The notes: a model not told the origin generated them from the letters alone. Positions 1 through 9,153 are shown, counted from the first letter of the stretch. The stretch: DNA of 64,000 bases from Streptomyces sp. WM4235 (GCF_001279725.1 NZ_LGDE01000469.1:114679-178678); one strand, 5' to 3'. Translations and numbers: made by a program.

Positions 1-2
1 AG

Positions 3-614
3 CACGACGGCCGCTCGCAGCCCATCTCGGGCGAGACCGACATGCGGATCTTCGGCACCCTGCGGGCCCTGGCGGACGTGGTGGTCGTGGGCGCGGAAAC
101 GGTTCGCCAGGAGGGGTACCGGCCCGCCCGCGCCCGCGAGGCGTTCGCGGCCCGCCGCAGCGCCGCCGGCCAGGGCCCGGCCGCCGCCATCGCGGTGATC
201 ACCGCCTCCATGGACCTGGACTTCTCGCTGCCGCTCTTCACCTCCCCCCTGGTGCCCACGCTCGTGCTGACCGGCGCCGGGGCGCCCGCGGAGCGGGTGG
301 CCGCGGCCGTGGAGGCCGGGGCCGAGGTCGTGGTGGCGGGCGACGGGAGCGCCGTGGACCCCGCCCGGGCGGTACGGGAGCTCGCGGCCCGGGGGCTGCG
401 CCGCCAGCTGACCGAGGGCGGGCCGAGGCTGCTGGGCCAGTTCGTGGCCGCCGACGTGCTGGACGAGCTGTGTCTGACGATCTCCCCGACGATGACCGCG
501 GGGGGCGCCCAGCGGATCTCCGGAGGGCCTTCCGTCACGGTTCCGCACCGGCTCGCGCCCGCGTGCGTACTGGAGGAGGCCGGGTTCCTCTTCACCAGTT
601 ACCGTCGGATCTGA
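3..614 (+). CDS. RibD C-terminal-like pyrimidine reductase family protein (5' truncated by window edge)
   Basis: The reading frame is open from the first bases of the window, so the gene starts upstream; about 203 residues are visible. The order of motifs fits the dihydrofolate-reductase-like fold of the RibD C-terminal domain: DGRSQPISGETD near the visible start, VVVGAETVRQEGYRP, and LTEGGPRLLGQF before a short C-terminal strand. Family members reduce the ribosylamino-pyrimidine intermediate of riboflavin synthesis with NADPH, but many actinobacterial stand-alone copies have no proven substrate. No riboflavin genes are visible next to it, so I keep the call at family level. It is followed after about 130 bases by a small conserved protein on the same strand. 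Confidence 0.85.
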   Translation, partial: HDGRSQPISGETDMRIFGTLRALADVVVVGAETVRQEGYRPARAREAFAARRSAAGQGPAAAIAVITASMDLDFSLPLFTSPLVPTLVLTGAGAPAERVAAAVEAGAEVVVAGDGSAVDPARAVRELAARGLRRQLTEGGPRLLGQFVAADVLDELCLTISPTMTAGGAQRISGGPSVTVPHRLAPACVLEEAGFLFTSYRRI

Positions 615-748
615 CAAGGGGCGGAATTTGTCGTTCCGCTTAGCTTCCGCTGGGCACACTACCTGCGCGGCCCCGTGTGACAGCGGGGCAGGATGGTTTC
701 CGCAGGGGCCGGCCCGACCGGCCTCGGCCCATGAAGGAGAGGGCGTCC

Positions 749-1216
749 GTGTTCACGAGCGTATTGATGATCGAGCAGCCGCTGACCACGGTGGACGTGG
801 ACTTCGTCACCACCCTGCACGGAGACGACCAGGTCTCCTTCGTCGTCCTCATGCAACCCCGAGGTGACCAGGACCGCCTGCTCCGCGCCATCGACGACGT
901 CGCGCTCGGCGAACTTCCCGAGGCCGTCCACGAGGGCGAGGAGCCCGAGGGGGACGCCGCCCAAGGGCCCGCCGCGCAGGCCCTGGCGCACTCCCTGAAC
1001 GCCCTGCGCCACAAGGGCGCCAACGCCACCGGGCAGATCATCGGGGCCCACCCCCTGGACAAGCTGAAGGCCGTCGTGGAGGAGACGAACGCCGACGAGG
1101 TGATCGTCCTGACCGCGCCGCATTTCGTCGAGGAGTTCTTCCACCGGGACTGGGCCTCCCGCGCCCGGCACAAGGTCGGCGTTCCGGTGCTCAAGCTCTT
1201 CGCCCACAACGAATAG
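749..1216 (+). CDS. Small conserved actinobacterial protein of unknown function
   Basis: A protein of 155 residues if started at GTG 749, which has GAAGGAGAG a few bases upstream; an ATG at 731 and an in-frame ATG at 677 lack a comparable site. The body has a short hydrophobic strand, an acidic linker (EGEEPEGD) and the segment NADEVIVLTAPHFVEEFFHRD followed by VGVPVLKLFAH, a pattern like the last strands of a universal-stress-type alpha/beta fold. Related Streptomyces proteins are often labelled indole-3-glycerol phosphate synthase in databases, but nothing in the sequence supports that enzyme. It sits 46 bases before murC on the same strand and may be cotranscribed. Confidence 0.75.
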   Translation: MFTSVLMIEQPLTTVDVDFVTTLHGDDQVSFVVLMQPRGDQDRLLRAIDDVALGELPEAVHEGEEPEGDAAQGPAAQALAHSLNALRHKGANATGQIIGAHPLDKLKAVVEETNADEVIVLTAPHFVEEFFHRDWASRARHKVGVPVLKLFAHNE

Positions 1217-1262
1217 GCTGGGCCCGGTTCACCCCTCGTACTCGATTCCTGGAGCGACCTGA

Positions 1263-2657
1263 ATGAAGCCCGGCCTGCCGACCGCCATGGAACGGCCCCA
1301 CTTCATCGGCATCGGCGGCGCCGGCATGTCCGGCATCGCGAAGATCCTCGCCCAGCGCGGGGCCGAGGTGGCCGGAAGCGACTCCCGTGACTCCGAGACC
1401 GCCCGGGCGCTGCGCGCCCACGGCGCCACGGTCCACATCGGGCACGCGGCCGAGCACCTCGCCGACGACTCCACCTGCGTGGTCGTCTCCAGCGCCATCC
1501 GGGCCGACAACCCGGAGCTGGTCCGCGCCGCCGAACTGGGCATCCCCGTCGTGCACCGCTCCGACGCCCTCGCCGGCCTGATGGACGGCCCGCGCGCCAT
1601 CGCCGTCGCCGGCACGCACGGCAAGACCACCACCACCTCCATGCTGGCGGTGTCCCTCTCGGCCCTGGGCCTGGACCCCTCGTACGCCATCGGCGGCGAC
1701 CTCGACGTCCCCGGCTCCAACGCCCACCACGGCGCGGGCGACATCTTCGTGGCCGAGGCGGACGAGAGCGACCGCAGCTTCCACAAGTACACCCCGCAGG
1801 TCGCGATCATCCTCAACGCGGAACTCGACCACCACGCGAACTACGCGTCGATGGAGGAGATCCACGAGTCCTTCGAGACCTTCGTCGGCAAGATCGTCCC
1901 CGGTGGCACCCTCGTCATCGCCCACGGTCAGGAGGGCGCCGCCGAGATCGCCCGCCGGGTCGCCGACCGGGACGGCCTCACCGTCGTCACCTACGGCGAG
2001 GAGCCCGAGGCCGACGTCCGGATCACGAAGATCACCCCGCGCGGCCTGACCAGCGAGGTCACCGTCGTCATCGACGGGCGGATGCTCACCTTCACCGTCT
2101 CCGTGCCCGGCCGCCACTACGCGCACAACGCCGTCGCGGCCCTCGCCGCCGGTGTCGCGCTCGGTATCCCCGCGCACAACCTGGCCTCCGCCCTCGGCAA
2201 GTACACCGGGGTCAAGCGCCGCCTCCAGCTCAAGGGCGAGGAGGCCGGCGTCCAGGTCATCGACTCCTACGCGCACCACCCGACGGAGATGACCGCCGAC
2301 CTGGAGGCCATCCGCGGCGCCGCCGGGGATTCCCGCATCCTGGTGGTCTTCCAGCCCCACCTCTTCTCCCGCACCCAGGAACTCGGCAAGGAGATGGGCC
2401 GTGCCCTGGCCCTCGCCGACGCCTCCGTGGTCCTGGACATCTACCCGGCCCGCGAGGACCCGATCCCCGGCATCACCAGCGAGCTGATCATCGCCGCCGC
2501 CCGCACCGCGGGCGCCGACGTCAGCGCCGAGCACGACAAGGCCGCCGTCGCCGACGTCATCGCGGGAATGGCGAAGCCCGGTGATCTCGTTCTCACCATG
2601 GGCGCGGGCGACGTCACGGACCTGGGTCCCCAGATCCTCGCCCGGCTGTCGAACTGA
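1263..2657 (+). CDS. murC: UDP-N-acetylmuramate-L-alanine ligase (MurC)
   Basis: Encodes 464 residues, the usual length for MurC, which adds L-alanine to UDP-MurNAc with ATP in cytoplasmic peptidoglycan precursor synthesis. The N-terminal Rossmann motif is FIGIGGAGMSGIA (residues 14-26), followed by the ATP loop GTHGKTTT at 117-124. The central domain carries EADESDRSF, and the C-terminal domain has DSYAHHPTEM and VFQPHLFSRT, the hallmark motifs of MurC that separate it from MurD, MurE and MurF. It is not in the main division and cell-wall cluster here, which is common in Streptomyces, where a second distant murC can occur. It is followed after 15 bases by msrB on the same strand. Confidence 0.96.
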   Translation: MKPGLPTAMERPHFIGIGGAGMSGIAKILAQRGAEVAGSDSRDSETARALRAHGATVHIGHAAEHLADDSTCVVVSSAIRADNPELVRAAELGIPVVHRSDALAGLMDGPRAIAVAGTHGKTTTTSMLAVSLSALGLDPSYAIGGDLDVPGSNAHHGAGDIFVAEADESDRSFHKYTPQVAIILNAELDHHANYASMEEIHESFETFVGKIVPGGTLVIAHGQEGAAEIARRVADRDGLTVVTYGEEPEADVRITKITPRGLTSEVTVVIDGRMLTFTVSVPGRHYAHNAVAALAAGVALGIPAHNLASALGKYTGVKRRLQLKGEEAGVQVIDSYAHHPTEMTADLEAIRGAAGDSRILVVFQPHLFSRTQELGKEMGRALALADASVVLDIYPAREDPIPGITSELIIAAARTAGADVSAEHDKAAVADVIAGMAKPGDLVLTMGAGDVTDLGPQILARLSN

Positions 2658-2672
2658 GGGAGCGGGAACGTC

Positions 2673-3080
2673 ATGGCGTACGAGGTCGAGAAGACGGACG
2701 AGCAGTGGCAGGCGGAGCTGACCCCGTCCGAGTACCAGGTGCTGCGCCTCGCCGGCACCGAGCCCGCCTTCCGCGGTGAGTACACCGACACCAAGACGGA
2801 AGGCGTCTACTCCTGCCGGGGCTGCGGCTCCGAGCTGTTCCGCTCGTCGGAGAAGTTCGAGTCGCACTGCGGCTGGCCGTCCTTCTTCGACCCGAAGGAC
2901 ACCGACGCGGTCGAGCTGATCGCCGACACCTCGCACGGCATGGTCCGCACCGAGGTCCGCTGCGCGAAGTGCGGCTCGCACCTGGGCCACGTCTTCGAGG
3001 GCGAGGGATACCCCACCCCGACCGACCAGCGGTACTGCATCAACAGCATCTCCCTGCGGCTGTCCCCCGACGCGTCCTGA
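2673..3080 (+). CDS. msrB: Peptide-methionine (R)-S-oxide reductase (MsrB)
   Basis: A 135-residue single-domain MsrB that reduces methionine-R-sulfoxide in proteins. Two CxxC pairs at residues 48/51 (CRGC) and 97/100 (CAKC) form the structural zinc site. GWPSFF at 67-72 and the catalytic cysteine in RYCINSISL (C122) are intact. An AGGGAGCGGGAA ribosome binding region precedes ATG 2673, and the gene starts 15 bases after murC, so the two are probably one transcript. No MsrA domain is fused. A 9-bp inverted repeat downstream separates it from the convergent GAP1-like gene. Confidence 0.95.
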   Translation: MAYEVEKTDEQWQAELTPSEYQVLRLAGTEPAFRGEYTDTKTEGVYSCRGCGSELFRSSEKFESHCGWPSFFDPKDTDAVELIADTSHGMVRTEVRCAKCGSHLGHVFEGEGYPTPTDQRYCINSISLRLSPDAS

Positions 3081-3094
3081 CGCACCGCGCCCCC

Positions 3095-3130
3095 GTGCCC
3101 GTGTCGACACCCCGGTGACGGCACGGGCAC
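3095..3130. terminator. Inverted repeat between convergent msrB and GAP1-like gene
   Basis: GTGCCCGTG at 3095-3103 pairs with CACGGGCAC at 3122-3130 across an 18-base loop. It lies in the 79-base gap between two converging genes, where a bidirectional terminator is expected. There is no T-run and the loop is long, so this is only a candidate. Confidence 0.4.
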
Positions 3131-3159
3131 CGGCGCGCGGGAACGACCGATCGGATCCG

Positions 3160-5679
3160 TCACGCCGGCCCGCCCGCCGCCGTTCCGTCCACGCGGTCGT
3201 CGTCGTGGCGGGCGGGGACGTCGGGCGGGGGCGACGGGGCCGGGCCGGCCGGCCCGGGCGGCGGCCGCCGGCGTCGGGAGGACGGCCTCAGCCGGTCGCG
3301 CAGTCGGCCGAACGCGCCCGGGCGCTGCCAGGCGCGGAACTCCTCGACCCAGCGGCCGCCCAGCCGGTTCAGCTCCTCCTCGACCGCGGCCGACTCCGCG
3401 GGCGCCAGCCCCCGCACGACGGGCCGCAGCACCCGATCGAGCAGGTCCGTACGGGTCTCCTGCCAGACCGGGCCCGCCTGCGGCTGGGAGGACCAGGCGG
3501 CGAAGCAGCCCGCGAGCCGGCGCGGGGAGCGCCGCAACCGGTCCGGCAGCGCCGGATCGCCGGCCAGCCTCCGGTACGCGGCCAACAGCTCGACGTCGTT
3601 GCTCTCGATCAGCGCCCGCAGCTCGCCCTCGGGCCGGTCGTCGCCGAGCAGCCGCTCCGCCACCGCCGCGTACGCGTGGTCCCTCGGCCCCGGTTCCGGG
3701 TCCAGGCTCCGCAGGTCCAGTGCCGTCCGGACCCAGCCGGGACCGGCCGTGCCCGCCCGCAGGTTCCGGGCCAGCTCCAACAGCAGCAGCGACGGCCGCA
3801 GCGGCTCGGGCAGCTCCGCCCGGAACTGCTCCAGCAGTCTCGGCGCGAGCTCCTCCGCCGCCGCGTCGTCCGCCGGCGCCCGCACCGCGGCCCGCGCCAG
3901 CGTCCCGCAGGTGCCGGCCTCGACGTGCGGCGCGGCCCCGGTCGTCGACAGCAGCAGCGACGCCTCGGCCGCGCTCGGCGGCTCCCCGTCCCACACCAGC
4001 CGCATCGCCGTCCGCAGCACCAACGGGTCGGCGTGGACGGTGGATCCGCTCCGTTCCACCAGGGCGGACAGGGCCGCGACCCGGTCCGGCACCGAGGCCA
4101 GCACCTCGGGGGCCGCCGCGCACATGTGCAGGTACCGCACCGGGTCCGCCGCCCGCAGCCGCAACCCGGTCCGGGTGAACACCCGCACCCCCGCCGCCGG
4201 ATCGCCCACCACGAAGGCGTTCAGCCGGTTGAGGAGCAGGTGCCGCAGCGCGGGCAGCTCCGTCAGTGCGGCCCGCGCATCCTCCCCGTACGCCCGTTGC
4301 GGCTCGGCGAGCAGGGCCAGCGCCAGCCCGCGCGCCACCTCGGGCACCAGCTCGGTGGCGTCCACCCCGATCGCGGCGGCCACCCGTAACAGTCCGGCCC
4401 GCTCGCCCGGTTCGCGCTCCGGGTCGGCCAGTGCCGCCCGCAGTTCCGGTCCGAGTTCCGTCGCGAGCCGGCCACGCGTGGCCGCGCCCAGCGCGCCGAC
4501 CGGCGGCGGGGGACCGGCGCCGCGGACCGCCTCGGTCAGGGCCAGGGCCACCAGCGACTCGTACGCGGCGGGTCGGCCCCAGGCGGCCGGCGCCGCCGGC
4601 AGTCGTCCGCGGGCGGCGGCCTCGGCGGGCGACCGGTCCCGGGCCGGGCGCGCCAGGGCCTCGGTCAGCGCGTGCAGGCGTCCCTCGTCCAGCGCCGCCC
4701 CGTGCTCCGCCGCCCACTCGGTCGCCGCCGTCCTGCCCGCGGAGTCCAGGGTGATCCCGGCGGCCAGGGCCAGCGCCGCCAGCGGGCCCGCGTCGTAGGG
4801 CCGGCCCGGTGGCAACGGGCGTACCTCCGCCAACAGTGCCTGACGGCCCGCCGACCACACCCGTGCCGCGGTGTCGGCCCACACGTCCCCCGAACCGGTG
4901 CCCGGCTCCGCGTCCGTGCCGAGTGCGCGCGTGGCGTCGTACAGCCGGTACCGGTGGTCCTGCCCGCCCAGGCCGGCGGCGTCCTCGGGCAGCACGCCGA
5001 TGATCCGCTGCCGGGCGAGCAGGGGCCGCCGGGTGTACGTGGTGAAGGTCAGCCACTGTCCCCGTTGATGCGGCAGCACGCTGCACGCCAGCATGATCCA
5101 ACGGGCGACGGCCGTGCTGTCCCGCTCCACCGGCACCACCCGCGGGGCCGCCGGGTCCTCCGCGAGCCGCCGTACGTCGGCGAAGAAGCCGGCGAGCCAG
5201 GGCCCGCGCGCGGCGACGAACTCCGCCAGCCCGGCCGCGTCGTGGCGGCCCGGCGCGGGAACCCGCTCCAGCGGCGCGGGCGGGCCGCCCGGCGGGGTGT
5301 CCGAGGCCCACTGCGACGAACCCCAGGAGGTGATCGGCAGCGCGCCCTTCGTGGGGCCGGAATCGGCGGGCTGTGGCAGGTGCACCGCGTGCGTGTGGAA
5401 GTTGCCCCACCGGCCGTCGTGGTCCGCGCCCGTGTACACCGAGCGGGCCAACAGTCGGCTGCCGTCCGACAGCACGCTCAGGCTCAACGACTCGGGGAAG
5501 GAGGCCAGTTGCTCGGCCGTCGGATGGTCGGGCGCGTCCCGGGGCGGCTCGTACCCGATCAACCGCCTGGCTTCGCGCAACAGGGATACGGGCGCTCCCG
5601 GACTGACCGCGGTGAAGCGGAAGCCGGAGCCGTCGGGCCCGGGCGGGGCGCAGGTGTAGTGGAGCTGTACGAGCTTCAC
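3160..5679 (-). CDS. GTPase-associated protein 1 (GAP1)-like large protein
   Basis: An 839-residue protein starting at GTG 5679. The N-terminal part (VKLVQLHYTCAPPG, RRLIGYEPPRDAPDHPT, GRWGNFHTHAVHLP) matches the GAP1 N-terminal domain of proteins named GTPase-associated protein 1 in actinobacteria. The rest is alpha-helical and rich in Leu and Ala, ending in a basic Pro/Arg tail. GAP1 proteins were described by comparative genomics as parts of GTPase-centred conflict or signalling systems, usually next to TRAFAC-type GTPases. No GTPase gene is visible within this window near it, which is odd. The start codon overlaps the stop of a short upstream ORF by 4 bases (GTGA), suggesting coupling. 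Biochemical function is unknown; the assignment is from remembered family sequence, not a search. Confidence 0.8.
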   Translation of the reverse strand: MKLVQLHYTCAPPGPDGSGFRFTAVSPGAPVSLLREARRLIGYEPPRDAPDHPTAEQLASFPESLSLSVLSDGSRLLARSVYTGADHDGRWGNFHTHAVHLPQPADSGPTKGALPITSWGSSQWASDTPPGGPPAPLERVPAPGRHDAAGLAEFVAARGPWLAGFFADVRRLAEDPAAPRVVPVERDSTAVARWIMLACSVLPHQRGQWLTFTTYTRRPLLARQRIIGVLPEDAAGLGGQDHRYRLYDATRALGTDAEPGTGSGDVWADTAARVWSAGRQALLAEVRPLPPGRPYDAGPLAALALAAGITLDSAGRTAATEWAAEHGAALDEGRLHALTEALARPARDRSPAEAAARGRLPAAPAAWGRPAAYESLVALALTEAVRGAGPPPPVGALGAATRGRLATELGPELRAALADPEREPGERAGLLRVAAAIGVDATELVPEVARGLALALLAEPQRAYGEDARAALTELPALRHLLLNRLNAFVVGDPAAGVRVFTRTGLRLRAADPVRYLHMCAAAPEVLASVPDRVAALSALVERSGSTVHADPLVLRTAMRLVWDGEPPSAAEASLLLSTTGAAPHVEAGTCGTLARAAVRAPADDAAAEELAPRLLEQFRAELPEPLRPSLLLLELARNLRAGTAGPGWVRTALDLRSLDPEPGPRDHAYAAVAERLLGDDRPEGELRALIESNDVELLAAYRRLAGDPALPDRLRRSPRRLAGCFAAWSSQPQAGPVWQETRTDLLDRVLRPVVRGLAPAESAAVEEELNRLGGRWVEEFRAWQRPGAFGRLRDRLRPSSRRRRPPPGPAGPAPSPPPDVPARHDDDRVDGTAAGGPA

Positions 5680-5942
5680 GCGCCCGCCTCCGAGCCGGCC
5701 GGCGGGCCCGCCGGGGCGGTCGAACCACCCGGGGGCCGCGCTCCGTCCGACCGGTGGGTGCGCACCGGGCCGCGGATCGGGCGCGGGCCGCCGGGCGGGG
5801 TCGGTAATGCGTCCAGGTGTCGTAAGTCCGGGCCCTGTCGCGCGGCGAGCGGTTCCCCGTACCGTGCCACCAGGGGAGCCGGTGGGAGGCCGAGCAGGGT
5901 GTGGGAGGGCCCGAGGGCATGCCAGAACTCGGTCCCCGCCAT
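5676..5942 (-). CDS. Possible short ORF coupled to the GAP1-like gene (contains two TTA codons)
   Basis: ATG 5942 opens an 88-codon frame whose TGA stop overlaps the GTG start of the GAP1-like gene by 4 bases. The predicted product begins MAGTEFWHALGPSHTLLGLP and ends in a disordered Pro/Gly/Arg-rich tail. Two TTA leucine codons lie in the middle; TTA is rare in Streptomyces and makes translation depend on the bldA tRNA. The ribosome binding site is weak (a G-run only). The overlap argues for a gene; the TTA codons and low-complexity tail argue for chance. If it is not a gene, the 456-base gap up to the phospholipase gene holds only promoters. Confidence 0.35.
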   Translation of the reverse strand: MAGTEFWHALGPSHTLLGLPPAPLVARYGEPLAARQGPDLRHLDALPTPPGGPRPIRGPVRTHRSDGARPPGGSTAPAGPPAGSEAGA

Positions 5943-6135
5943 CAGTCCGCGTCCCCCCGTGCAGTGTGTGGAGGTCATTTCAGCAGATGTACGGCTGCTT
6001 CGGGAGCTTTCCGCAGGGCTTTCCGTTCGCCGGCTGTACGGCGCAAGGTCAGACAGGGATCTCCATCCGGTACCCCGGGACCGCTGTTCTTGGGGCGCCC
6101 CTCGCCTTCCCCTCACCCCCAGAGGACCTCACCCC

Positions 6136-8196
6136 ATGGCTGAACTCAACCGTCGCAGGTTCCTGCAGATCGCGGGCGGTACGGCCGCCGCCACGATGCT
6201 GAACGAGAGCATCGCCCGCGCCGCCGCCATCCCGGCGCAGGGCAGCACCGGAACGATCCGGGACATCGAGCACATCGTCGTCCTCATGCAGGAGAACCGT
6301 TCCTTCGACCAGTACTTCGGTTCGATGAAGGGCGTCAGGGGCTTCGGCGACCCGCGCCCCGTCCTCCAGGACAACGGAAAGTCGGTCTTCCACCAGTCCA
6401 ACGGGACGAGGGACATCCTCCCCTTCAACCCGCAGGTCGACGACCTGGGCATGCAGTTCGTCGAGGGCCTCAACCACGACTGGGCCGGCGGCCACGCGGC
6501 GTACAACAACGGCAAGTACGACAAGTGGGTCCCGGCCAAGACGGCCACGACCATGTCGTACATGACGCGGAACGACATTCCGTTCCACTACGCCCTCGCC
6601 GACGCGTTCACCGTCTGCGACGCCTACCACTGCTCCTTCATCGGAGCCACCGACCCGAACCGCTACTACCTGTGGTCGGGCCACACGGGCAACGACGGCA
6701 CCGGGGGCGGACCGGTCCTCGGCAACCAGGAGGCCGGCTACGGCTGGAGGACCTACCCCGAGCGGCTGGAGGCGGCCGGGGTCTCCTGGAAGATCTACCA
6801 GGACGTCGGCGACGGCCTGAACGCCGCGGGCCACTGGGGCTGGATCGGCGACGCCTTCCGCGGCAACTACGGCGACAACTCGCTGCTGTACTTCAACTCC
6901 TACCGCAACGCCCAACCCGGCAGCGCCCTGTACGAGAAGGCCCGCACCGGCACCGACGCCAAGGCCGGCGAAGGGTACTTCGACCGGCTGCGCGCCGACG
7001 TCGTGAACGGCACCCTGCCCCAGGTCTCCTGGATCGCCGCGCCCGAGGCCTTCAGCGAGCACCCGAACTGGCCGGTCAACTTCGGCGCCTGGTACATCTC
7101 GCAGGTGCTCGACGCGCTGACCGCGAACCCGGCGGTGTGGGCGAAGACGGCCTTCTTCATCACGTACGACGAGAACGACGGCTTCTTCGACCACGTGGTG
7201 CCCCCGTACCCGCCCACCTCGGCCGCCTGGGGCCTGTCCACGGCGGACGTCACGAAGGACCTGTACGCGGGCGGCGGGGGCTATGCCGCCGGTCCCTACG
7301 GGCTGGGCCCCCGCGTCCCGATGATCGTCGTCTCCCCGTGGAGCAAGGGCGGCTACGTCTGCTCCGAGACCTTCGACCACACCTCGGTGATCCGCTTCAT
7401 GGAGCAGCGCTTCGGCGTCCGGGAACCCAACATCTCGCCGTGGCGCCGCGCCGTCTGCGGCGACCTGACCTCGGCCTTCGACTTCGGCAGGGCCGACGCG
7501 TCCCCCGCGTCCCTGCCCTCCACGGCCGGCTACCTCCCGCCGGACCACGACGCGCACCCGTCCTACCACCCCGTACCGCCGGCCACCGGCGCCCTGCCGA
7601 AGCAGGAGGCGGGCTCCAAGCCGACGCGCGCGCTGGGCTACCAGCCGTACGTGGACGGCAAGGCCACCGTCTCGACGGGCAAGTTCACCCTGACCTTCGC
7701 CTCCGGACCCACCCTGGGGGCCCACTTCCACAGCACCTCCGGCAACCGCACGGACGGGCCCTGGCCCTACACGGTCGAGGCGGGCAAGACCCTCTCGGAC
7801 ACCTGGAGCACCAGCGCCTCCACCAGGAACCAGGTCAACCTCACGGTCTGGGGGCCGAACGGCTTCCTGCGCACCTGGAAGGGTCCCGCCAAGAAGGCCG
7901 GCCCCGAGGTCACGGCCCGCCACGACGCGACCGCCGGCAACCTCGTGCTGACCCTCGCCAACGCGGGCACGGCGGCCGTGAACCTCACCGTGACCAATAC
8001 CTACGGTGGCGCTCCGCAGACCTTCAAGGTCAACCCCGGCGCGACGGTGACCCACCCGGTCGACCTGCGCGCCACGGGCCGCTGGTACGACGTGAAGGTC
8101 GTCTCGGACGCCGACGCGGGCTTCCTGCGCCGCTTCGCGGGCCACGTCGAGACGGGAGCCCCGGGCGTCTCCGACCCGGCGATCAAGACCGTGTGA
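6136..8196 (+). CDS. Tat-secreted phosphocholine-specific phospholipase C
   Basis: A 686-residue protein beginning MAELNRRRFLQIAGG, a twin-arginine signal with a hydrophobic core and an Ala-rich cleavage area near residue 30. The mature part has the phosphoesterase motif EHIVVLMQENRSFDQYFGS (metal-binding E and N), then NHDWAGGHAAYN, TDPNRYYLWSGH, ITYDENDGFFDHV and TFDHTSVIRFMEQRFG. This is the set of conserved blocks of bacterial non-haemolytic and haemolytic phospholipase C of the acid phosphatase superfamily. Two C-terminal DUF756-like beta domains follow (from about residue 490). It would cleave phosphatidylcholine or sphingomyelin outside the cell, releasing phosphocholine, and such genes are commonly PhoP-controlled under phosphate limitation. 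No convincing PHO box was found upstream. A terminator hairpin follows the stop. Confidence 0.93.
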   Translation: MAELNRRRFLQIAGGTAAATMLNESIARAAAIPAQGSTGTIRDIEHIVVLMQENRSFDQYFGSMKGVRGFGDPRPVLQDNGKSVFHQSNGTRDILPFNPQVDDLGMQFVEGLNHDWAGGHAAYNNGKYDKWVPAKTATTMSYMTRNDIPFHYALADAFTVCDAYHCSFIGATDPNRYYLWSGHTGNDGTGGGPVLGNQEAGYGWRTYPERLEAAGVSWKIYQDVGDGLNAAGHWGWIGDAFRGNYGDNSLLYFNSYRNAQPGSALYEKARTGTDAKAGEGYFDRLRADVVNGTLPQVSWIAAPEAFSEHPNWPVNFGAWYISQVLDALTANPAVWAKTAFFITYDENDGFFDHVVPPYPPTSAAWGLSTADVTKDLYAGGGGYAAGPYGLGPRVPMIVVSPWSKGGYVCSETFDHTSVIRFMEQRFGVREPNISPWRRAVCGDLTSAFDFGRADASPASLPSTAGYLPPDHDAHPSYHPVPPATGALPKQEAGSKPTRALGYQPYVDGKATVSTGKFTLTFASGPTLGAHFHSTSGNRTDGPWPYTVEAGKTLSDTWSTSASTRNQVNLTVWGPNGFLRTWKGPAKKAGPEVTARHDATAGNLVLTLANAGTAAVNLTVTNTYGGAPQTFKVNPGATVTHPVDLRATGRWYDVKVVSDADAGFLRRFAGHVETGAPGVSDPAIKTV

Positions 8197-8226
8197 CGCG
8201 CTCGCCCGCCGCGTGCGGCCGTCGCC

Positions 8227-8252
8227 GCCCCGGGACCGGAAGGTCTCGGGGC
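8227..8252 (+). terminator. Hairpin downstream of phospholipase C gene
   Basis: GCCCCGGGACC at 8227-8237 pairs with GGTCTCGGGGC at 8242-8252 around a GGAA tetraloop: 11 pairs with one G-T. It starts 30 bases after the stop codon of the phospholipase gene. There is no U-tract, as is common for Streptomyces terminators. Confidence 0.5.
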
Positions 8253-8360
8253 CGGTGGCCGCGCACCGTGCGGGATGTCGACTTCACGGTGTGATGGTAG
8301 GCCCGGTGGGCAGAACGTAGGGCGTCGACGTCCTCACGTTCCGTCACCGAGGGAGAACGC

Positions 8361-9116
8361 ATGGCCATCGCCCACCGCAGGATCGGCGCCGGACCCGTCC
8401 GCGCGATCGTGTTGCACGACTGGTTCGGCACGTCCGCCAACTGGGGTTCGGTACTGGACCACTTGGACCCGCGGGAGTTCAGCTACGCCTTCCTCGACTA
8501 CCGCGGCTACGGCGACCGCCGCGACGTCGTCGGCCGGTACGACCTCGCCGAGATCGCCGACGACGTCCTCGAACTGGCCGACCAGCTCGGCTGGGACACC
8601 TTCTCGCTCCTCGGCCACTCCATGGGCGGCAAGGCCGCCCAGCAGGTGCTGGTCCGGGCGTCCGAGCGGATCGAGAGGCTGATCGGCGTCAATCCGGTCC
8701 CGGCCGGCCCCTACCCGATGGACGACGCCACCCACGCGCTCTTCCACGGCGCCGCCGCGAACGAGGACAACCGGCGCGCCATCCTCGACCTGGTGACCGG
8801 CAACCGCGCGACCCGTCACTGGATCGACCGGATGGCCGCCCACTCGATGGCCGTCTCCCTGCCCGAGGCCTTCGCCGCCTACCTCGCGAGCTGGGAGTCC
8901 CTCGACCTGTCCGCGGCGGTCAAGGGCAACACCGTGCCGGTGCTGGTCCTCGTCGGGGAGTACGACCCGGCACTGGGTGTCGAGGTGATGCGCGCCACCT
9001 GGCAGGCCTGGTACCCGCACTGTCGGATCCAACCGCTCCCCGGCGCCGGCCACTACCCGCCGCACGAGACGCCGGTCGCGTTCACCGCGGCGATCGAGGC
9101 CTTTCTGCGCGGCTGA
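8361..9116 (+). CDS. Alpha/beta-fold hydrolase
   Basis: A 251-residue single-domain alpha/beta hydrolase. The nucleophile elbow is GHSMGG (85-90, Ser87), the oxyanion region is VLHDWFGTSANW (17-28), an acid lies in LVGEYDPA, and the catalytic His is in GAGHYPPHE near the C terminus. ATG 8361 is preceded by GAGGGAGAACGC. The substrate cannot be told from sequence; the short cap and the HDWFG oxyanion block resemble small-molecule esterases or C-C hydrolases of the 3-oxoadipate enol-lactonase type. It is a single-gene unit: an 18-bp perfect hairpin follows its stop and shields the opposing tRNA gene. Confidence 0.9.
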   Translation: MAIAHRRIGAGPVRAIVLHDWFGTSANWGSVLDHLDPREFSYAFLDYRGYGDRRDVVGRYDLAEIADDVLELADQLGWDTFSLLGHSMGGKAAQQVLVRASERIERLIGVNPVPAGPYPMDDATHALFHGAAANEDNRRAILDLVTGNRATRHWIDRMAAHSMAVSLPEAFAAYLASWESLDLSAAVKGNTVPVLVLVGEYDPALGVEVMRATWQAWYPHCRIQPLPGAGHYPPHETPVAFTAAIEAFLRG

Positions 9117-9153
9117 GGGAGGGCGGTCGGCGGCCGTCCCCGACCCGGAAACG

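Noticed and set aside
2807..5920. Long minus-strand frame opposite msrB and overlapping the GAP1-like gene in another frame
   Set aside because: Pro/Arg/Ala-rich translation with no domain; the GAP1-like frame in the same place has clear family motifs.
5680..6135. PHO-box-like repeats upstream of the phospholipase C gene
   Set aside because: Only isolated TTCGCC-like halves are visible, without two correctly spaced 11-bp repeats.
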